DNA from: Pirellula sp.
Lineage (GTDB): Bacteria; Planctomycetota; Planctomycetia; Pirellulales; PNKZ01
Direction: 5' to 3'
Assembly (NCBI GenBank): GCA_013822735.1
Contig: PNKZ01000006.1
Span: 1 to 64,000 of the forward strand
DNA length: 64,000 bases
In this document: positions 17,702 to 27,171 of the stretch, in pieces
Layout: each line of letters begins with the position of its first letter
Numbering within the stretch: the first letter of the stretch is position 1
The notes under the pieces: model-generated
Seen by the model: the letters and a program-made list of their open reading frames with translations, nothing else
The model's database searches: none
Told to the model about the DNA's origin: nothing
Position numbers and translations under genes: made by a program

Positions 17702-18751
17702 GTGCCCACGCCAAGTAAACGAGACGCTCTTCCCGTGGACGGCGACGGAAAACTACTGAAGGCGGTGCTGCTCGTCGCTTGCGGCGCGGTGGCGGCGGTC
17801 TTTTTTAGTCGCGACGAATCGCCGCCGACTCCGGCGCCTTCGGCCGCGTCGTCGAACGGCACGCTCGTGCGTCGGACCCCTTCGCCGATTGCCGTCGACT
17901 TGCAACCCGACGCAATCGCCTCCGCATCGCAAGCGGAGCAGAGCGGCGCCAAGTTTCTCGGCGGCATCACTTCGCAGCCCGCGTCGCCGATTGACGCGCG
18001 ACCGCAAGGCCGGCTCTCGGCCGAAGTAGCGACACCGCGCGGATTACCGGCGTCGCCGACCCTCACCGCACGCGCCCCGCGCGATGAATCGACCGATCCC
18101 GACCGTACGCCGCTCAACAACCTACTGCATGCCCCGCAGTTGCCGGAGCGCTATCCCGGCGCGGACGCTTGGCCTGCTCCCGAACATGCGCGCACGATGT
18201 CGCCGCTCCCTGACGCGCACCCACAAGCACAACCGCGGCCGACGTCTTCGCCGCAGAACAAAGAGGGGGACGGCGTCGCCAAACTCGCGTTTGGCGCACC
18301 GGTAGCCGTGCCGTCGGCCGGCGCCATGACGCCGATCGCGTCGACCCCGTTCTCGACAATCTCGAAGCCCGGCACGTTGCAATCGGCTCCGATGCAACCG
18401 CTGACGACCTCGCAGAGCCACAACCTCGCGACAAGTCCGTCGGTCGACGCACCGCCGCGCCGTTTCACGCCGGTGAAGCGACACACGATCCGCGACGGCG
18501 ATACGCTCGTCGACTTGGCGAAGCGTTACTACGGCGATGGAGCGCTCGCCTCGGCACTCTACGACGCCAACCGCGGGGTACTACGCGATCCGGAACTACT
18601 GCCGATCGGCGCCGTACTCACGATTCCGGCCCGGGAGCTTGCCGACACGTCGATGCCGGCCCCCGCGGCGAAGTCGGAAACTCCCGCGGCCCGTCTCATT
18701 CCGAAGCTGGAAATCAACGCCTTCGGCGCACCGCCGACGGCCGCGCCCTGA
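17702..18751 (+). CDS. LysM domain membrane-anchored protein
   Basis: A 349-residue protein starting with GTG. A short N-terminal membrane helix (about residues 18-35, LLKAVLLVACGAVAAVFF) anchors it. A long Pro/Ala/Thr-rich disordered linker (40-255) follows, and the C-terminal LysM domain lies at about 260-308 (HTIRDGDTLVDLAKRYYGD ... PIGAVLTIP). LysM domains bind N-acetylglucosamine in peptidoglycan or chitin, so the protein probably links the inner membrane to the cell wall. It follows the secDF terminator and is thus a separate unit. No catalytic domain was seen. Confidence 0.85.
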   Translation: MPTPSKRDALPVDGDGKLLKAVLLVACGAVAAVFFSRDESPPTPAPSAASSNGTLVRRTPSPIAVDLQPDAIASASQAEQSGAKFLGGITSQPASPIDARPQGRLSAEVATPRGLPASPTLTARAPRDESTDPDRTPLNNLLHAPQLPERYPGADAWPAPEHARTMSPLPDAHPQAQPRPTSSPQNKEGDGVAKLAFGAPVAVPSAGAMTPIASTPFSTISKPGTLQSAPMQPLTTSQSHNLATSPSVDAPPRRFTPVKRHTIRDGDTLVDLAKRYYGDGALASALYDANRGVLRDPELLPIGAVLTIPARELADTSMPAPAAKSETPAARLIPKLEINAFGAPPTAAP

Positions 18752-18819
18752 CGCAGGGGCGAGCGCTCTCTCGAGCGCCAAGCCTCCCGCTTCCGGCGCT
18801 TAAGCGCTTGTTGTGCCGT

Positions 18820-19749
18820 TTACGGCGTCGTCCGATCTTTCCACGGGTAGCTCGGCGCGGCCAAGCGAAGTTCGACGAATTGCGCGATCAGTTCTTCAAC
18901 GCCCAAGCTTGCTTCGCCGAGCAATTTCGTGCCGACGAGCTTCGTCTTCAGCGTGTCGTCGATGAATAGCGTCTTGTCCTCGATCTTCTCCGCCGTCGGT
19001 CGGAAGCGGGCCAGCATTTGCTGAATGCGCCGCGCATCCGTAAGGCTCGCCCGATCTTCGGCGCCGCAGATCAACAACAGCGAAATCTTGTCGCGAATCG
19101 GCGATTGAGGGCTCTGAACTTCCTGCGACATGTTCAACGTCTTGAAGCTCATCGTCGGCGAAAGCATGACGATGGCTTTCACGTCTTGGCCTTGCTTGAG
19201 CGTCGGCAGAACGGGCCAAGCCCAATCCATCACCGTCCATTTCACGGCGACCTGAATACTCATCTCCGCGGCAACAATTCCGAGCCGTTCGATATTGAGC
19301 TTGCCCGCATTGTTCTCGTTGATCAGAAACTTCTTGATGGCCTCCATGTCTTGCGTCACCATGTTCGGATATTGCGCCGGCGGCATCGTCGCCGCGTCGA
19401 ACTTCTTTTCGACGCCGTTGAGAATCACCGTCGTGCTGTCGCCGTGACCTCGCAAGTCGGGCATGAGCACCGCGCACCCTTCCTTCTGCAGTCGCATGCC
19501 GAGGCCGAGCATGTCGCGCCGATTGCCTTTGAACATGTGCAAGCAAACAATCGTCGGCGCGTCTTTCCCTTTAACGCTCGCCAAGTAGGTTGCGACGAGT
19601 TTGACGCCGTCTTTCGTGTCGATGGTCACATCGATCGGGGCAGGTACCTTCACCTCGGCCGGCTGACCGAATACAGAAGTAGCGGCTGACGCACCGACGA
19701 GGCAAACGAGCGCAAAAGCAACGAACGAGCGGCGAATCATCAACGGCAT
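18820..19749 (-). CDS. Exported alpha/beta-hydrolase fold, nucleophile Ser replaced
   Basis: A 309-residue protein with a signal peptide (1-28, ending VFGQ). The fold markers of dienelactone-hydrolase-like enzymes are present: THIV-type first strand, LMPDLRGHGDS (95-105), and a late-acid loop CGAEDRASL. The nucleophile elbow, normally GxSxG, reads VAAEMS with Glu162 at the serine position. Therefore it is either non-catalytic or uses another residue. The gene is convergent with the LysM gene and divergent from the vWA gene. Function unknown; I call it by fold only. Confidence 0.72.
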   Translation of the reverse strand: MPLMIRRSFVAFALVCLVGASAATSVFGQPAEVKVPAPIDVTIDTKDGVKLVATYLASVKGKDAPTIVCLHMFKGNRRDMLGLGMRLQKEGCAVLMPDLRGHGDSTTVILNGVEKKFDAATMPPAQYPNMVTQDMEAIKKFLINENNAGKLNIERLGIVAAEMSIQVAVKWTVMDWAWPVLPTLKQGQDVKAIVMLSPTMSFKTLNMSQEVQSPQSPIRDKISLLLICGAEDRASLTDARRIQQMLARFRPTAEKIEDKTLFIDDTLKTKLVGTKLLGEASLGVEELIAQFVELRLAAPSYPWKDRTTP

Positions 19750-20091
19750 GGGGCGTTTCCTGGAAGCAGAGGTCGGGAGGGGGCGGGATCGTCGGCCGGA
19801 GCGAAATGTGCGGGATTGCCCGAAAAACCGGGCGACTTGCTATCGTAAGGAGCCCTTTCGGCGACGTCAACGAACTGCCTACAGCCGACCCTCTTGAATT
19901 TCTCGCAGCCTCAGCTTGCTACCACCCGGCGGAATGCCGACAATATTTCTTAGAGGCCCGACGCCTCGTGGCTCGTCCGTACGTTTAATAGGAGTACGGC
20001 CGTCACGGACGTCAATTCATTTCGATCCGGACCATCGAAGCGAATGTCTGCGGAGACCGTTGGAACAGGGTTCTTCCGTGGAGAGAGTACG
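19750..20091. other. Intergenic spacer, no gene seen
   Basis: 342 nt between divergent genes. No RNA gene, repeat or clear promoter was recognised. A Shine-Dalgarno (GGAGAG) for the vWA gene lies at its right end. Confidence 0.5.
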
Positions 20092-22113
20092 ATGCACGCC
20101 CCGAATACGTGGGAAGAGCGCCCGCCGCGAACGCCCAGCGTTCTCGTATCGTCGTTTTCGCTCGAAGTGCCCGTCTGGCTGACGAGCATGTTCGTGCATA
20201 TGGCGATCATTCTTTGGCTCGGCACGCAATGGATGCCGCAGGTCGTGAAGCCGAAGAAGCACGAATTGCAGGCTTCGATCGAGCCCTTCGAAGAAGAGAA
20301 GAAGCCGGTCGAGCTTAAGAAGCAAGAGTTTCTAATTCGGCCGAGCGAACTACCGAACATCGGTTCGGTGCGCACGGCGGGCGTCGAGGTCGACGTATCA
20401 ACGGCCCTGGCGGTGACGGAGACGGTCGAGTTGCCGCGGTTGCCGCCGCAAACCAAGATGATCACCGACATCCGCGTGCCGCTGGTGCAGGACTTGGTGT
20501 CGGCTCCGCAGAAGGGGCCGAAGATTCAAATCAAGGGGGTCGCCGGCGACGGCGCCACCGGAACGCTCGGCGCGCTCGATCGCATCACGCAAGAAATCCT
20601 GCTCTCGCTCGAACGCGGCCCGACGCTCGTCGTTTGGTTCTTCGATCAATCCGGCAGCATGCAGATCCAACGCCAAACCGTCCGCAACCGCTTTGACAAG
20701 ATTTACCAAGAGCTCGGCCTCAGCAAATCACTCGACCTCAAGCCGGGCGAACCAAAGCCGCTGCTTTCGTCCGTCGTCGCCTTCGGCAAGGACATCACGT
20801 TCCGCACCGAGCGTCCCACCGACGACCTCGAAGAGCTCAAGGCGGCCGTCGACGGAATCGGCAACGACGACTCCGGCGTCGAAATGACGTTCACCGCCAT
20901 CGGCGCCGCGGCCGAAAAGTATCAGAGTTTCCGGTTTCACACGCCGCGCCGCCGCGTGATGATGGTCGTCTTCACGGACGAAGTCGGCGAAGACGAAAAT
21001 CGTCTCGAAGACTGCGTCACGGTCTGCAAACGCAATCAAATGCCGGTTTACGTGGCGGGCGTACCGGCGCCGTTTGGACGACCGAACATTGAAATCAAGT
21101 ACGTCGACCCCGACCCCAACTACGACCAATCGGTGCAGTGGATTCCGGTGCGACAGGGCCCGGAAACGTTTGTGCCCGAACAAGTGATGCTGAACTTCAG
21201 CGGCAAATCCGACCGCGAGGACGGCATCTATCGGCTCGACTCCGGCTTCGGCCCGTATTGCCTTACGCGGCTCTGCTGGGAAACGGGGGGCATCTTCTTC
21301 GCCGTGCACGGCAATCGCGAACGCATCGGCGATTACGTGACGGCGCGCGAGACTCCGGTCCTGCAGGCGAGGCTCAATCACTTTTTCGACCCGCTGGTCA
21401 TGAAGCCGTATCGGCCCGACTACTTGCCGGTGCAGGACTATCTGAAGTCCATTACGAAGAATCGGGCGAAGAGCGCGCTGGTGGAAGCGTCGCGGCAATC
21501 GATTCTCGATCCGATGCAGGGCCCCACGCTCGTCTTCCGCAAGACGGGCGAAGACGACGCCTCCATGAAGCGGGCCATCGACGAGGCGCAGAAGAAAGCG
21601 GCGTTCGTCGAGCCGAGAATCAACGCACTATACGCCATCTTGAAGGACGGCGAGAAGGATCGCGAAAAATTGACCGAGCCGCGGTGGCGCGCAGGGTTCG
21701 ACTTGGCCTACGGGCGCGTGATGGCCGTGAAGGTTCGCACCGAGGCGTACAACGCCATGCTGGCCCGAGCCAAGGGAGGCATGAAGCTGGCCGATCCGAA
21801 GACGAACGTGCTCACGCTCGTGGCGGTCGACGAGGTGACGGTCAACAGCCAGCTCGACAAGATGGCCAAGCTCGCTCGCGAGTTGCTCTCACGCGTCGCT
21901 CAGGAACATCGCGGCACGCCTTGGGCCATGCTGGCGGAAGCCGAGCTAAAAGACCCGATCGGCTGGCAGTGGAAGGAGAGCTACGATCCTCCGCCTGCTC
22001 CCCGCCCGAGTTCGACGGCAGCTCCGGCGAACAACAACAATAACAACAACAATCGCCCCGCGACGTTCCGTCGCGAAACTCCGAAGCCGCGCCGCACGAA
22101 CATCAAGCTTTAG
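20092..22113 (+). CDS. Membrane-anchored von Willebrand A domain protein
   Basis: A 673-residue protein. One membrane helix near residues 25-47 (VWLTSMFVHMAIILWLG) is followed by a linker and a vWA domain whose MIDAS begins D185-x-S-x-S189 (FFDQSGSM). The C-terminal 350 residues are mostly helical and charged, and the end is a Pro-rich segment with an Asn homopolymer encoded by aac/aat repeats at 22028-22052. The ATG at 20092 is preferred because GGAGAG stands 9 nt upstream; a 16-residue extension to 20044 is possible. vWA proteins of this type in planctomycetes bind divalent metal and protein partners; no neighbour (MoxR, TPR) suggests its complex. Confidence 0.83.
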   Translation: MHAPNTWEERPPRTPSVLVSSFSLEVPVWLTSMFVHMAIILWLGTQWMPQVVKPKKHELQASIEPFEEEKKPVELKKQEFLIRPSELPNIGSVRTAGVEVDVSTALAVTETVELPRLPPQTKMITDIRVPLVQDLVSAPQKGPKIQIKGVAGDGATGTLGALDRITQEILLSLERGPTLVVWFFDQSGSMQIQRQTVRNRFDKIYQELGLSKSLDLKPGEPKPLLSSVVAFGKDITFRTERPTDDLEELKAAVDGIGNDDSGVEMTFTAIGAAAEKYQSFRFHTPRRRVMMVVFTDEVGEDENRLEDCVTVCKRNQMPVYVAGVPAPFGRPNIEIKYVDPDPNYDQSVQWIPVRQGPETFVPEQVMLNFSGKSDREDGIYRLDSGFGPYCLTRLCWETGGIFFAVHGNRERIGDYVTARETPVLQARLNHFFDPLVMKPYRPDYLPVQDYLKSITKNRAKSALVEASRQSILDPMQGPTLVFRKTGEDDASMKRAIDEAQKKAAFVEPRINALYAILKDGEKDREKLTEPRWRAGFDLAYGRVMAVKVRTEAYNAMLARAKGGMKLADPKTNVLTLVAVDEVTVNSQLDKMAKLARELLSRVAQEHRGTPWAMLAEAELKDPIGWQWKESYDPPPAPRPSSTAAPANNNNNNNNRPATFRRETPKPRRTNIKL

Positions 22114-22140
22114 GCCGAAGCGCGACGGTCGACGTGAGGC

Positions 22141-22800
22141 TTACAGCGCAGCGCTGTCGATCGCCATGTCGTCGCGATGGTCGAAGCCGTAGAACAGCCG
22201 GCCGACTTGTTCGGCGACCACGGCCGTGAACTGTCGACGAAATTCTTCTTCCGGCTTCTCGGAAGTCGGTACGCCGGAATTCGGCGGATACACGATCTCG
22301 GGCATCCGCTTTTCGTAGACCGTTTCCCCTTGCTTCGCCATGTCTTGCACCACGACGCGAAGCCGGGCCCGGCCTTGGTAAATCGTTTGCCCTTGGTAGA
22401 GGCTGAATTCTTCGATTTCGATGCCGACGACGTAGTCCGACTTCATCGCCTTGCCGATTTCCGTAAACTCTTCCCAGTCGTGCTCGTCGGTCCATTGCTC
22501 GATTTTTTGCGAACTGACGACGTCGATCTTGCGGATCTTCTTTTTGAGCAACATCCCGACGTTCGACGCAAGCTGTTGCGCGGCGCCGGAACTGGAGTAC
22601 TGCAACTCCACGAGCGGACGACAGGCGACGGCCGTCTTTTTTCCCTTGAGTTCGGTGAATTCGCCGGGTGTCTCCAAACCCTTGATCAAGTAGGTACTTG
22701 TCAACAAGAGTTGCGTGCAGCCGCAGAACATCGCACAGAGCGTCAACAAGGCGACGCCGGCGACTACGCGAGGGGACGACTTCCAAGTGGGAATCGACAT
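22141..22800 (-). CDS. Putative lipoprotein, conserved hypothetical
   Basis: A 219-residue protein starting at MSIPTWK; the frame extends upstream to 22971 but without a signal-like start. The N-terminus is a lipoprotein-like signal: basic, hydrophobic VAGVALLTLCAMF, then CGC at about 26-28 as a loose lipobox. The mature part alternates strands and helices (KKIRKIDVVSSQKIEQW, SDYVVGIEIEEFSLYQGQTIYQGRA), reminiscent of outer-membrane assembly lipoproteins with an LptE-like or DUF4136-like fold; this is only a resemblance. It ends convergent to the vWA gene and is downstream of ymdB on the same strand. Confidence 0.65.
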   Translation of the reverse strand: MSIPTWKSSPRVVAGVALLTLCAMFCGCTQLLLTSTYLIKGLETPGEFTELKGKKTAVACRPLVELQYSSSGAAQQLASNVGMLLKKKIRKIDVVSSQKIEQWTDEHDWEEFTEIGKAMKSDYVVGIEIEEFSLYQGQTIYQGRARLRVVVQDMAKQGETVYEKRMPEIVYPPNSGVPTSEKPEEEFRRQFTAVVAEQVGRLFYGFDHRDDMAIDSAAL

Positions 22801-22982
22801 GCTGTTTCTCAAAGAGAAGGAACGGGACGGCGGCGACCTGCGGAGGCGCACCATGCGCGCCCTCGGCCTACCGCAACGCTTCGGCGAACGGTACTCGCAA
22901 GCCGCGAAATGCCGCAAGACCAGTTGCCGGAAATGCCCCGCCGGCACTGCGAGCGCAGCGACAATCCGCAAAAGAAGGCGGC

Positions 22983-23816
22983 CTACAGAGCCCGAGCGCC
23001 GGGCGTTTGATGCTCGTAGGCGATCTTTTCCGCCTCGACCATATCGACGCGCAGCCGGCGAATCTCCTTCGCCCGGCCGGTCGCAGCATCAATGTCGACG
23101 ATCGACCCGCAGAGCCGGATGTCGTCCGTCGCCACGTCGAATTGCGTCGGGTTAAAGGAGAGGGTCGTCTCCGTCACGCGGTTCACTTCGCGACCCAAAA
23201 TGCTGAGATAAGGCCCCGTCATGCCGACGTCGCACTGAAACGCCGTCCCTTTCGGAAAGATTTCCTCGTCGGCCGTCGGCACGTGGGTATGCGTGCCGAG
23301 ACACGCGGAAACGCGCCCGTCGAGATAGCGCCCCATCACCTGCTTGTCGCTGGTCGCCTCGGCATGAAAGTCGACGAAGATCACCTTCACGTCGCTCGGC
23401 AACTTGGCGAGCACGCGATCGACGGCCGTCCACGGGCAATCGACCGGCCGCATAAACACGCGTCCCAGGAGGCTAATCACGGCCACCTTCGTGCCGTCGC
23501 GCGCCGTGACCATCGCCATTTCTCGCCCCGGCGAACGGGCGGGGAAGTTGGCCGGCTTCACGATATTAGTCTGCTGCTCGAGCGTCGGCAGAATCTCGCG
23601 ACGCTTGTAGATGTGGTCGCCAAGCGTGATGCAATCGACGCCGGCGGCCAACATTTCGCGGTAGATATCCGGCGTCATGCCGCTGCCGGCTGCGGAGTTT
23701 TCACAATTGGCGACGACGAGATCGAGCCGCTCGCGCTTGATCAGCCCCGGCAGAGCCCGCTGGATGATCTTCCGGCCGGGCTTGCCGACGACGTCGCCGA
23801 TGAACAAAAGTCGCAC
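22983..23816 (-). CDS. ymdB: YmdB-family metallophosphoesterase
   Basis: A 277-residue member of the TIGR00282/YmdB family, cyclic-nucleotide phosphodiesterases with a dinuclear metal centre. It begins at a GTG (23816) with GGGAG upstream; homology starts there (RLLFIGDVVGKPGR). Motifs: GDVVG, NCENSAAGSGMTP, FVDFHAEATSDK and GTHTHVPTADE. Where the family normally has GNH, this protein has GDH (LGDHIYKRRE), replacing the bridging Asn by Asp. It lies 40 nt downstream of rny on the same strand, the same order as in Firmicutes, so a shared role in RNA turnover or nucleotide signalling is likely. Confidence 0.9.
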   Translation of the reverse strand: MRLLFIGDVVGKPGRKIIQRALPGLIKRERLDLVVANCENSAAGSGMTPDIYREMLAAGVDCITLGDHIYKRREILPTLEQQTNIVKPANFPARSPGREMAMVTARDGTKVAVISLLGRVFMRPVDCPWTAVDRVLAKLPSDVKVIFVDFHAEATSDKQVMGRYLDGRVSACLGTHTHVPTADEEIFPKGTAFQCDVGMTGPYLSILGREVNRVTETTLSFNPTQFDVATDDIRLCGSIVDIDAATGRAKEIRRLRVDMVEAEKIAYEHQTPGARAL

Positions 23817-23856
23817 GTGAAAACTACTCCCGACAAACGCCGCCGCAAACCCGGAA

Positions 23857-25413
23857 CTACTTCGCAACTTCCTGGAACCGCACTTCGCGCAGCACCGTCA
23901 CTTTGATTTCGCCCGGATAGGTCAACTGCTCCTCGAACGCGTTGGCGATGTCGCGCGCGATCTTAGCGGCGGTGATATCCGTGGTGTCGCGGCTGCTGGC
24001 GATCACGCGCAGTTCCCGGCCCGCTTGAATGGCGAACGCCTGTTCGACGCCCGGGAATCCGCCGGCGATGGTTTCCAATTCTTCCATGCGCTTGATGTAG
24101 CGATCGAGCGACTCGCGCCGAGCACCCGGTCGCGAAGCGCTGGCCGCATCGGCCGCGGCGACGAGCACCGTGTAGGGGTTCTCGATTCGCAAATCGTCAT
24201 GGTGGCCGAGCGCCGCGTGCACGACTTCCGGCTTTTCTCCGGCCCGTTTGAGCAAATCGGCGCCGATCTTGGGGTGGCCCCCTTCGGCTTCGTGGTCGGC
24301 CGCTTTGCCGATGTCGTGCAGAAGACCCGCGCGACGGGCCAGCTTGCCGTCGAGCCCGAGTTCTTCGGCCATCATACCGGTGAGGAACGCCACTTCGATC
24401 GAGTGCCGCAAGACGTTCTGGCTGTAACTGGTGCGGAAATGCAACCGGCCGAGCAAGTGGATGATCTTCTCGTTGAGGCCCGGCACGTCGGCTTCTTCGG
24501 CCGCTTCTTCGCCGAGGCGTTGCAGATGGGCTTCGAGTTCCTTCTGCACTTCGCCGACCACTTCTTCAATGCGGGCCGGGTGAATGCGGCCGTCGGCGAT
24601 GAGCTTCGCCAGCGATAGGCGGGCCGTTTCGCGACGGACCGGATCGAAGCAGCTCACGATCACGACGCCCGGCGTATCGTCGATGATGACGTCGACGCCG
24701 GTCGCCTTTTCGAAGGCCCGAATGTTGCGACCTTCGCGGCCGATGATGCGCCCCTTCATGTCGTCGCTCGGGATGTCGACCATGCTCGTGGTCGATTCCG
24801 CGGTATGGGCCGACGAATAACGCTGGATCGCGGTGATCAGAATCTCGCGCGACTTCTCTTCGGCGACTTCCGCCATCCGCTTCTCGTGCTTATGGATGCG
24901 GGCGCCGATCTCGTTCGCAAGCTCTTGATCGAGCATTTCCAAGAGACGATGCGTCGCCTCTTCCTTGCTCAAGCCGGAAAGCTGGTGCAGGGTCTGGCGA
25001 TGCAAATCGAGCAGCTTGCCGAGCTCTTCGTTGCGGCGATTCGTGTCTTCCATACGCTCGACGAGCTTGCGCTGGTTCGTCTCGACCATTTTCTCCTGCT
25101 TGCGCAGCTGGTCGTTCTGCTGATCGATCGCATCTTGGCGTTTGTCGAGGGAGCGCTCGCGTTCATGGAGTTCTTGCCGCTGGCGATGCAGGTCTTTCTC
25201 GCCTTCGGTCTTTTGGCGCAGCGCCTCTTCCTTAATGGCGAGTTCGGCTTCTTTGCGGCGGTTGTCGATCTCGCGTTCGGCCTGAACGACGATTTCCTTG
25301 GCCTTCTTTTCAGCGTCGGTCAGCTGGAGCTTGTCGAGAATCTTCAGCAGAATAAAGGTGAGGGCGGCGGCCAGTACGGCCGTGACGATGACTATGGTGA
25401 GGGGATTATCCAA
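23857..25413 (-). CDS. rny: Ribonuclease Y
   Basis: A 518-residue membrane-anchored endoribonuclease that starts mRNA decay. Domains: N-terminal membrane helix (about 3-23), a long Glu/Lys/Arg/Gln coiled coil (about 30-190), a KH RNA-binding domain ([16 protein letters not shown] near 217-232) and an HD phosphohydrolase domain with the metal-binding [10 protein letters not shown]. The length is that of the family (about 510-520). ymdB follows. The gene is complete. Confidence 0.97.
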   Translation of the reverse strand: MDNPLTIVIVTAVLAAALTFILLKILDKLQLTDAEKKAKEIVVQAEREIDNRRKEAELAIKEEALRQKTEGEKDLHRQRQELHERERSLDKRQDAIDQQNDQLRKQEKMVETNQRKLVERMEDTNRRNEELGKLLDLHRQTLHQLSGLSKEEATHRLLEMLDQELANEIGARIHKHEKRMAEVAEEKSREILITAIQRYSSAHTAESTTSMVDIPSDDMKGRIIGREGRNIRAFEKATGVDVIIDDTPGVVIVSCFDPVRRETARLSLAKLIADGRIHPARIEEVVGEVQKELEAHLQRLGEEAAEEADVPGLNEKIIHLLGRLHFRTSYSQNVLRHSIEVAFLTGMMAEELGLDGKLARRAGLLHDIGKAADHEAEGGHPKIGADLLKRAGEKPEVVHAALGHHDDLRIENPYTVLVAAADAASASRPGARRESLDRYIKRMEELETIAGGFPGVEQAFAIQAGRELRVIASSRDTTDITAAKIARDIANAFEEQLTYPGEIKVTVLREVRFQEVAK

Positions 25414-25551
25414 TTCACTCGCTCCTTTGGCGTGGACGGCGGTTCAAGGAGCGATCTAGCGCGAACGCGGCGCAACGTTGTTGCGCCACAACATCGCTTC
25501 GATGCGATGTGGCCCTTGAGAAGATACCGACCAAAAGGCGCGCAGCTACGC

Positions 25552-25890
25552 TTAGGTGCGCAGCGGGGGCGAGTACTGAGCGGTCGAAACCGCGGGGGCG
25601 GATGCAATTTCCCGAGCCGTGGGCGCTAAGTCGAGCGCAACGCCGTCGCCAAGCAATGTCTGCTCAGCGTCGGGACCGGCCCGACAAGTCGCGTGGGAGA
25701 CTCTCATCTCCGCGCGCCTCGCTCGAAAGACGATCGCCGCCGCAACCCGTTGGTCGAGCGACGATTCCAAGGCCTGCGGTTCGGCGGATGACGCTTCGGA
25801 AGAGCGTGCACGCGCCAGAGCAGGTTGCTTTTGCGGCGAATTCGAGAAACGGCCCAGCAGGTACTGCAAGATGATCGCTAGTAAGTGCAT
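25552..25890 (-). CDS. Small hypothetical protein with hydrophobic N-terminus
   Basis: A 112-residue reading frame starting MHLLAIILQYLLGRF, a possible signal-anchor, followed by an Ala/Arg/Ser-rich region with no recognised domain. GGGAG lies about 10 nt before the ATG. It is 138 nt upstream of rny on the same strand. Low complexity and lack of homology leave doubt; an overlapping frame on the other strand (25619-25930) looks less protein-like. Confidence 0.42.
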   Translation of the reverse strand: MHLLAIILQYLLGRFSNSPQKQPALARARSSEASSAEPQALESSLDQRVAAAIVFRARRAEMRVSHATCRAGPDAEQTLLGDGVALDLAPTAREIASAPAVSTAQYSPPLRT

Positions 25891-26093
25891 GGCCGAAGTG
25901 CTCCCGAACCCGCTGGTTCTGGTAACTTGATCCGGATACAGTCAGTTGTTGCTCGCGCCCGACGCCTTCCGGGCGGCACCCCCATAGAGGGCGCTCCGCG
26001 GACGATCGCAGGCATTCAATGGTCCAATCGTAACAGAGTTGGTTGCGAACGCAACCAGTTTGCGGATAAGTGCTTATCTAGTCTGAGTAGAGT

Positions 26094-27104
26094 ATGTCGA
26101 GTACGTTGACTTTCGAGCGCCAGATCGCGACAAACTGGCCGACGGAGCGTTGGCAAGACGAGGTCATGCTCGTCGCCGTCAGCGGCGGGGCGGACAGTGT
26201 GGCAATGCTACTCGCACTGTCGCGATTGCGTCCGAAAGCGGCCGGCGGGCGACTTGTGGTGGGGCATTTGAACCACCAATTGCGCGGCGCCGAATCCGAC
26301 GCTGATGAGGATTTCGTCCGCAGTCTGGCCGATCGGCTTCGCGTGCCCGCGGTCGTGCACTCCGGCTTTGTTGCGGAAACGGCCTCGCAAACCGGGCGGG
26401 GCTTGGAAGAAACGGCCCGCGAGGTGCGCCATGCTTTCCTCGCCGCCACGGCCGAACGACTCGGCGCCCGCTACATCGCGACGGCCCACACGCTCGACGA
26501 TCAGGCGGAAACGCTGCTCATGCGCCTACTCCGCGGCACCGGCCTCGCAGGCCTCGCAGGCATCCCGAAAGCCAGGGCCGTGGCCGGGGGAGGCATCGGG
26601 CTGGTGCGCCCCATGCTCAACATCCGGCGCAGCGAAGTGCTCGAGTATCTGGCGTCGCTCGGCCAGCCGTTCCGCGAAGACTCCTCGAACACTGACCGCG
26701 CGTATACCCGCAACCGCCTGCGGCACGACCTACTGCCGCAACTGGCGCGCGACTACAACCCGCGGATCGTGGAAACACTCGCCAACTTGGCGACGCAAGC
26801 CGAAGAAATTCAGGCGGCATTGCGACCGGCAGTCGAAGAGCTGCTGAAGGCATCGCTCCGACGCAACGATGCTTCGGGCTTCGAACTCGATTGCTCTGCG
26901 CTACGCACGGCGCCACGTCACCTAATGCGCGAAGTTCTCATCGCAGCGTGGACCGAAGCCGGAATACCGCTGCAAGCAATGGGCTTCGCGGAGTGGAACG
27001 CCTTGGCCGAAATGGCAATCGCAGAAACGCCGAGCAAACGCATGCTTCCCGGCGGCGTGACGGCGGAATACACGGACTTTTCCATTCGAGTACAACGTCC
27101 GTAA
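26094..27104 (+). CDS. tilS: tRNA(Ile)-lysidine synthetase
   Basis: A 336-residue PP-loop ATPase that converts C34 of tRNA-Ile(CAU) to lysidine, so that the tRNA reads AUA. The ATP-binding P-loop SGGADS is at 30-35; HLNHQLRG, ATAHTLDDQAETLLMRL and the FREDSSN...RNRLRHDLLP substrate loop are all present. The protein is shorter than E. coli TilS and lacks the extended C-terminal domains, like other compact bacterial forms. An essential gene in most bacteria. A hairpin terminator follows the stop. Confidence 0.96.
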   Translation: MSSTLTFERQIATNWPTERWQDEVMLVAVSGGADSVAMLLALSRLRPKAAGGRLVVGHLNHQLRGAESDADEDFVRSLADRLRVPAVVHSGFVAETASQTGRGLEETAREVRHAFLAATAERLGARYIATAHTLDDQAETLLMRLLRGTGLAGLAGIPKARAVAGGGIGLVRPMLNIRRSEVLEYLASLGQPFREDSSNTDRAYTRNRLRHDLLPQLARDYNPRIVETLANLATQAEEIQAALRPAVEELLKASLRRNDASGFELDCSALRTAPRHLMREVLIAAWTEAGIPLQAMGFAEWNALAEMAIAETPSKRMLPGGVTAEYTDFSIRVQRP

Positions 27105-27107
27105 ATG

Positions 27108-27146
27108 ACATGAGCCCGCGACCGTCGAACGATCGCGGGCTCATGT
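27108..27146. terminator. Bidirectional hairpin between convergent genes
   Basis: A perfect 14-bp stem (27108-27121 with 27133-27146) and an 11-nt loop sit right after the tilS stop and before the end of the convergent MFS gene. The T-run is short (ttt on the plus side), so termination strength is uncertain. Confidence 0.75.
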
Positions 27147-27171
27147 TTGTCAATCGATCCACTGGGCGAAC

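Noticed and set aside
18758-18780. gcgctc / gagcgc hairpin between convergent LysM and hydrolase genes
   Set aside because: Only a 6-bp stem with no T-run; too weak to call a terminator.
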